Positions 59,284 through 64,000 of a stretch of 64,000 nt of DNA are shown here, piece by piece. The translations under genes were made by a program, and so were the position numbers. Location of the stretch: the NCBI RefSeq assembly GCF_001509475.1, contig NZ_LLZG01000220.1, positions 15,753 through 79,752 of the forward strand, read 5' to 3'. Below the pieces are notes generated by a model. The model did no database searches, was not told the origin of the DNA, and worked only from the letters and a program-made list of their open reading frames with translations. Within the stretch, counting starts at the first letter, position 1. Each line of letters starts with the position of its first letter. Origin of the DNA: Streptomyces regalis (GTDB lineage Bacteria > Actinomycetota > Actinomycetes > Streptomycetales > Streptomycetaceae).

Positions 59284-60179
59284 GCGTCACCGTCCGCGTC
59301 CCCGCCAAGGTCAACGTCCAGCTCGCGGTGGGCGCCGCCCGTCCCGACGGGTTCCATGACCTGGCCAACGTCTTTCTCGCCGTGGGCCTGTACGACGAGG
59401 TCACCGTGACCCCGGCCGACGAACTGCGCGTGACCTGCGAGGGGCCGGACGCCGACCAGGTCCCGCTCGACCGTACGAACCTGGCGGCGCGGGCGGCGAT
59501 CGTGCTCGCCGAGCGGCATGGGATCGACCCGGCCGTGCACGTCCACATCGCCAAGGACATCCCGGTCGCCGGCGGTATGGCCGGCGGCAGCGCGGACGGT
59601 GCGGGCGCGCTCCTCGCCTGCGACGCGCTGTGGGGCACGCGCGCCTCCCGCGAGGAACTCCTCGACATCTGCGCCGAGTTGGGCAGCGACGTGCCGTTCA
59701 GCCTGGTCGGCGGGGCGGCCCTGGGCACCGGTCGGGGCGAAAAGCTCCGGACGCTCGACGTGGGCGGCACCTTCCACTGGGTGTTCGCGATGGCCGGGCG
59801 CGGGCTGTCGACGCCCGCCGTCTTCCGTGAGTTCGACCGGCTCGGCGAGGGCACGGACATCCCGGAGCCCGTCGCCTCGCAGCCGCTCCTCGACGCCCTC
59901 GCGAAGGGCGACCCCGACGCGCTCGCCGCCGCCGTCTCCAACGACCTCCAGCCCGCCGCCCTCTCCCTCTTCCCGGAGCTCGCCCACACCCTCGCCGCCG
60001 GCCGCGCGGCGGGCGCGCTCACGGCACTCGTCTCCGGCTCGGGCCCGACGACGGCGTTCCTCGCCCGTGACCCCGAGTCGGCGGTGAAGGTGGCCGAAAC
60101 TCTACGGTCGTCGGGGACCTGTCGGGCGGTGCGTACGGCGTCCGGACCGGCGCCGGGGGCGACCGCGCTGTCTGCATAA
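59280..60179 (+). CDS. ispE: 4-diphosphocytidyl-2-C-methyl-D-erythritol kinase
   Basis: GHMP kinase of the MEP isoprenoid pathway, 299 aa. V-P-A-K-V-N-V-Q-L then P-D-G-F-H-D-L (substrate Lys and His), ATP loop [12 protein letters not shown] near residue 97, catalytic G-S-D-V-P-F near 139, and V-S-G-S-G-P-T-T near 250. GTG start overlaps the rsmA stop. Its own stop is inside a 17-bp tandem duplication. Confidence 0.94.
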   Translation: MSVTVRVPAKVNVQLAVGAARPDGFHDLANVFLAVGLYDEVTVTPADELRVTCEGPDADQVPLDRTNLAARAAIVLAERHGIDPAVHVHIAKDIPVAGGMAGGSADGAGALLACDALWGTRASREELLDICAELGSDVPFSLVGGAALGTGRGEKLRTLDVGGTFHWVFAMAGRGLSTPAVFREFDRLGEGTDIPEPVASQPLLDALAKGDPDALAAAVSNDLQPAALSLFPELAHTLAAGRAAGALTALVSGSGPTTAFLARDPESAVKVAETLRSSGTCRAVRTASGPAPGATALSA

Positions 60180-60200
60180 AACAGCCGTCTGCGTAAATCG
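60167..60200 (+). repeat. 17-bp tandem duplication spanning the ispE stop codon
   Basis: gctgtctgcataaaaca (60167-60183) and gccgtctgcgtaaatcg (60184-60200): 13/17 identical, both containing TAA in the same register. Copy 1 holds the last ispE codons and stop. Confidence 0.75.
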
Positions 60201-60430
60201 TGGCGGCGTCCGCAGCGCACGGACGGCGCCGGAGCGTGACGTAGTACTCACAAGTAGGGCTTCTTCGCCCGATCTTCACACGCATGTACTGCGATCGGAG
60301 TACGCGTAGGGCGGGTGGGACGGTTAGGGTCCGTTGACGTTTCAAGTGCCTGGCGTCAGGCCAGGCCGCCCGGGCTGCCCTCGTGTGCCCGGCGCCCCCG
60401 TCAAATGCACTTCTGGAAGGGGACACTTCC

Positions 60431-61552
60431 GTGTCCGAATCCCCCACCCCCGCCCAGCCGTCCCACCGTAGAAAGCGCTCCCTGTCCCGCCGCGGCGTGA
60501 TCGCCGCCGGCGGCGCGGTGGCCGCCGGAGCCGCGATCACGCCAATGGTGTTCGCGGCCACCGACTCCGGCGAGAGCGACAACTCCGCGTCCGGCTCCGG
60601 TGATTCCGGTACGACGCCGGAGAAGTTCCCCGCCACCCGGACCGAGGCCGCCACCGGCACCGGCGAGGCCACCACCGCCTTCGCCGCCTCCTACGTAGGG
60701 GTGCGCTGGTCCGGCGCGAAGGAGGGCGCCGCCATCCGGCTCGCGGACGGCGACTGGCAGACCCTCGCGAGCGGCTGCGCGACCGTCGAGGACGGCGGCA
60801 CGGCCCTGGTCGCCGCCGCCAACGCCACCGCCTACGCGGTGAAGGCCCCCAGCGGCATCGACGGCGTCCACTCGCTGGCGATCGACACCACCGACGGCCC
60901 GAACCGCACCTTCAAGGTGCCGAGCGAGGCCACGCGCGTGCGTGGCGTGCGCTACCTCTCGCGGCCGGCCTGGGGCGCCGACGAGTCCAAGCGGTTCAAG
61001 CCGGACGGCTCGGTCAACTCGCCCGAGACGTACTACCCGCTGCAGATCATCACGGTCCACCACACCGCGACGCCGAACAACGACCCCGACCCGGCCGCGA
61101 CGGTGCGCGCGATCTACGAGTACCACGCGATCACCAACGACTGGGGCGACATCGGCTACCACTTCCTCATCGACGAGGCCGGCGCGGTCTACGAGGGCCG
61201 CTACTCCGGCGACGACGGCATCCCCGCCTTCAACCCGGACGGCGACCTCGTCACCGGCTTCCACTCCGTGGGCTACAACTCCGGCGCCCTCGGCATCGCC
61301 CTGATCGGCAACCTCGACCAGCAGGCCCCCACGGACGCGGCCAAGGCGTCCCTGATCCGGCTGATCAAGGTGATCTCCCGGTTCAAGGGCCTGGACCCGC
61401 AGGCGAGGGTGACGTACACCAACCCCGTCAACGGCACGAAGAAGGACACGAATACGGTCGGCGGTCACCGCGACTACTTCGCCACCGAGTGCCCCGGCCA
61501 GGTCATGTACGACCTCCTCGCCGAGGTCCGCGAGGCGGCCGCCCGCCGCTGA
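60431..61552 (+). CDS. Tat-exported N-acetylmuramoyl-L-alanine amidase (PGRP/Ami_2)
   Basis: A 373-aa peptidoglycan amidase. The Tat signal has S-R-R-G-V-I near residue 18, then AAGGAVAAGAAITPMVFA. The catalytic PGRP domain is in the C-terminal ~190 residues: R-P-A-W-G-A-D-E near 178, zinc His in I-T-V-H-H-T-A near 210, Y-H-F-L-I-D, and the second zinc site G-G-H-R-D ... C-P-G. GTG 60431. Its ribosome site GGAAGGGG lies in a small hairpin GGAAG/CTTCC (60415-60430), which could restrain translation. Confidence 0.9.
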   Translation: MSESPTPAQPSHRRKRSLSRRGVIAAGGAVAAGAAITPMVFAATDSGESDNSASGSGDSGTTPEKFPATRTEAATGTGEATTAFAASYVGVRWSGAKEGAAIRLADGDWQTLASGCATVEDGGTALVAAANATAYAVKAPSGIDGVHSLAIDTTDGPNRTFKVPSEATRVRGVRYLSRPAWGADESKRFKPDGSVNSPETYYPLQIITVHHTATPNNDPDPAATVRAIYEYHAITNDWGDIGYHFLIDEAGAVYEGRYSGDDGIPAFNPDGDLVTGFHSVGYNSGALGIALIGNLDQQAPTDAAKASLIRLIKVISRFKGLDPQARVTYTNPVNGTKKDTNTVGGHRDYFATECPGQVMYDLLAEVREAAARR

Positions 61553-61567
61553 CGCCGAGCACGGAGA

Positions 61568-61598
61568 TGCGCCCCGGGGATGCCGTCCCCGGGGCGCA
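61568..61598. terminator. Terminator after the amidase gene
   Basis: TGCGCCCCGGGGA / TCCCCGGGGCGCA, a perfect 13-bp stem with a TGCCG loop. Confidence 0.88.
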
Positions 61599-61710
61599 CG
61601 TTCGTGCGTTTCCCTGCGTCCGCGTAAGGGGGCCGGGGAGACGGGGGCGAGGAGCTGCCGGTCTGCCCGACTACGCTGGGAGGCTGAGCGTCCCCCTGGG
61701 CAGGAGAGAA

Positions 61711-63519
<1,809 letters not shown>

Positions 63520-63600
63520 CGCTCCGCTGGGTTGGGCGGGGTCGCGGTTTCGCCGTGGGGCGTGATGTCCGGTGGCGGGTGCGGCTCCGTTGTGGCTGGT

Positions 63601-63646
63601 CGCGCCCGCGCGGCGGAGCCGCATGTTCATACAGCCCCGCGCCCCT
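63601..63646. repeat. Dispersed intergenic repeat, copy 2
   Basis: Matches 27041-27086 over 46 bp except for an 8-base centre (tgttcata here, aattgatg there). Flanks are CGCGCCCGCGCGGCGGAGCC-GCA and CAGCCCCGCGCCCCT. It lies in the 348-bp gap (63520-63867) between the ABC-F gene and the last gene. The rest of that gap contains no other feature I can support. Confidence 0.8.
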
Positions 63647-63867
63647 TCGCCGGGGCGCTGCGCGCCCCTGGTGAAGGGGGTGTGAAGGCGCATAACGGGG
63701 GTATCACGGGGTGGTTCTCCCTTGGGAACAGGGGGCGAGACGGCTCGGTGTGCTGTCGGTGGTGGGTGATAGAAAGAGCCGTCTGAGAACAGTCTGAGAA
63801 CCGCTGGTGTGGCGCAAACGCGACGGCACAGGACGTGCCGCACACCGGTCACAAGGGGGAACCGCGC

Positions 63868-64000
63868 ATGAGCCAGCCGCCCAACCAGCCGCCGCAGGGC
63901 GGTTTCGGCGCACCACAGGACCCACGGCAGGGCGGCTTCGGGGCACCACAGCCCCCGCAGCAGGATGCTCCGCAGGCCCCGCCTCCGCCGCCCCAGGGCC
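63868..64000 (+). CDS. Pro/Gln-rich protein, N-terminal fragment
   Basis: ATG 63868 (GGGGGAA upstream) opens M-S-Q-P-P-N-Q-P-P-Q-G-G-F-G-A-P-Q, continuing with near-repeats of Q-G-G-F-G-A-P-Q and long Pro runs to the window edge. This N-terminal composition is common in Streptomyces membrane proteins with a disordered cytoplasmic head (for example PQQ-repeat or serine/threonine-kinase-like proteins). The main domain is outside the window. Confidence 0.7.
   Translation, partial: MSQPPNQPPQGGFGAPQDPRQGGFGAPQPPQQDAPQAPPPPPQG

Overview
The window is GC-rich chromosomal DNA from a Streptomyces. Evidence: codon usage with G/C third positions throughout, many GTG starts, lineage-typical genes (an SsgA-like sporulation protein, a SepX/GlpR septation protein, a SARP regulator, the XRE + DUF397 + ATPase trio, protein O-mannosyltransferase, an Rpf-type cell-wall hydrolase), and -10 boxes of the form TAnnnT placed 6-7 nt before start codons. 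Gene content and order resemble the S. coelicolor SCO315x-318x core region; this is from memory and was not aligned. I see no prophage, conjugative element, CRISPR array, rRNA operon or large biosynthetic cluster.

Layout. 1-5.1 kb: a partial MFS transporter, a K+/H+ antiporter and a secreted or membrane-anchored penicillin-acylase-family enzyme. 5.1-11.4 kb: the conserved actinobacterial block fthC / galU-glp(moeA)-moaC-mog-rimJ-like acetyltransferase / sepX(glpR), linking sugar-nucleotide supply, a gephyrin-like scaffold and its membrane receptor. 11.4-14.3 kb: tRNA-Ala(CGC), an MFS transporter, a GNAT and exonuclease III. 14.4-22.4 kb: a STAND NTPase/TPR protein, a duplicated 170-bp non-coding repeat, a two-gene GT-B-like operon divergent from a large SARP/NB-ARC/TPR regulator, and a 30-codon predicted secreted peptide convergent with that regulator. 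22.5-26.9 kb: MerR regulator divergent from a Baeyer-Villiger-type monooxygenase / hydrolase / SDR operon. 27-33.6 kb: tricorn-like protease, TetR, MMPL transporter. 33.6-37.2 kb: VapBC, anti-sigma-like ATPase, an XRE regulator broken by an in-frame TAG, DUF397, YbaK deacylase, DMT exporter. 37.3-44.2 kb: small secreted protein, methyltransferase, metallophosphoesterase, a frameshifted membrane protein, HIT protein, TIR-domain membrane protein, DUF1876, serine hydrolase. 44.2-47.9 kb: Ohr/OhrR next to an ECF-type Ni/Co uptake operon. 48-64 kb: ssgE, two tandem penicillin-binding proteins separated by a 178-bp MITE-like palindrome, pmt, rsmI, tatD, rpf, rsmA (ksgA), ispE, a Tat-exported amidase, an ABC-F protein, and the start of a Pro/Gln-rich protein.

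Common threads. Much of the window concerns envelope growth and sporulation septation (SepX/Glp, SsgE, PBPs, Pmt, Rpf, amidase). Many genes appear to be transcribed without a leader. Short tandem duplications that include the stop codon recur at unrelated genes. The best candidates for something undescribed are the SARP-linked mini secreted peptide, the stop-codon duplications, the MITE between the PBPs, and the perfect 36-bp palindrome over the tatD start.
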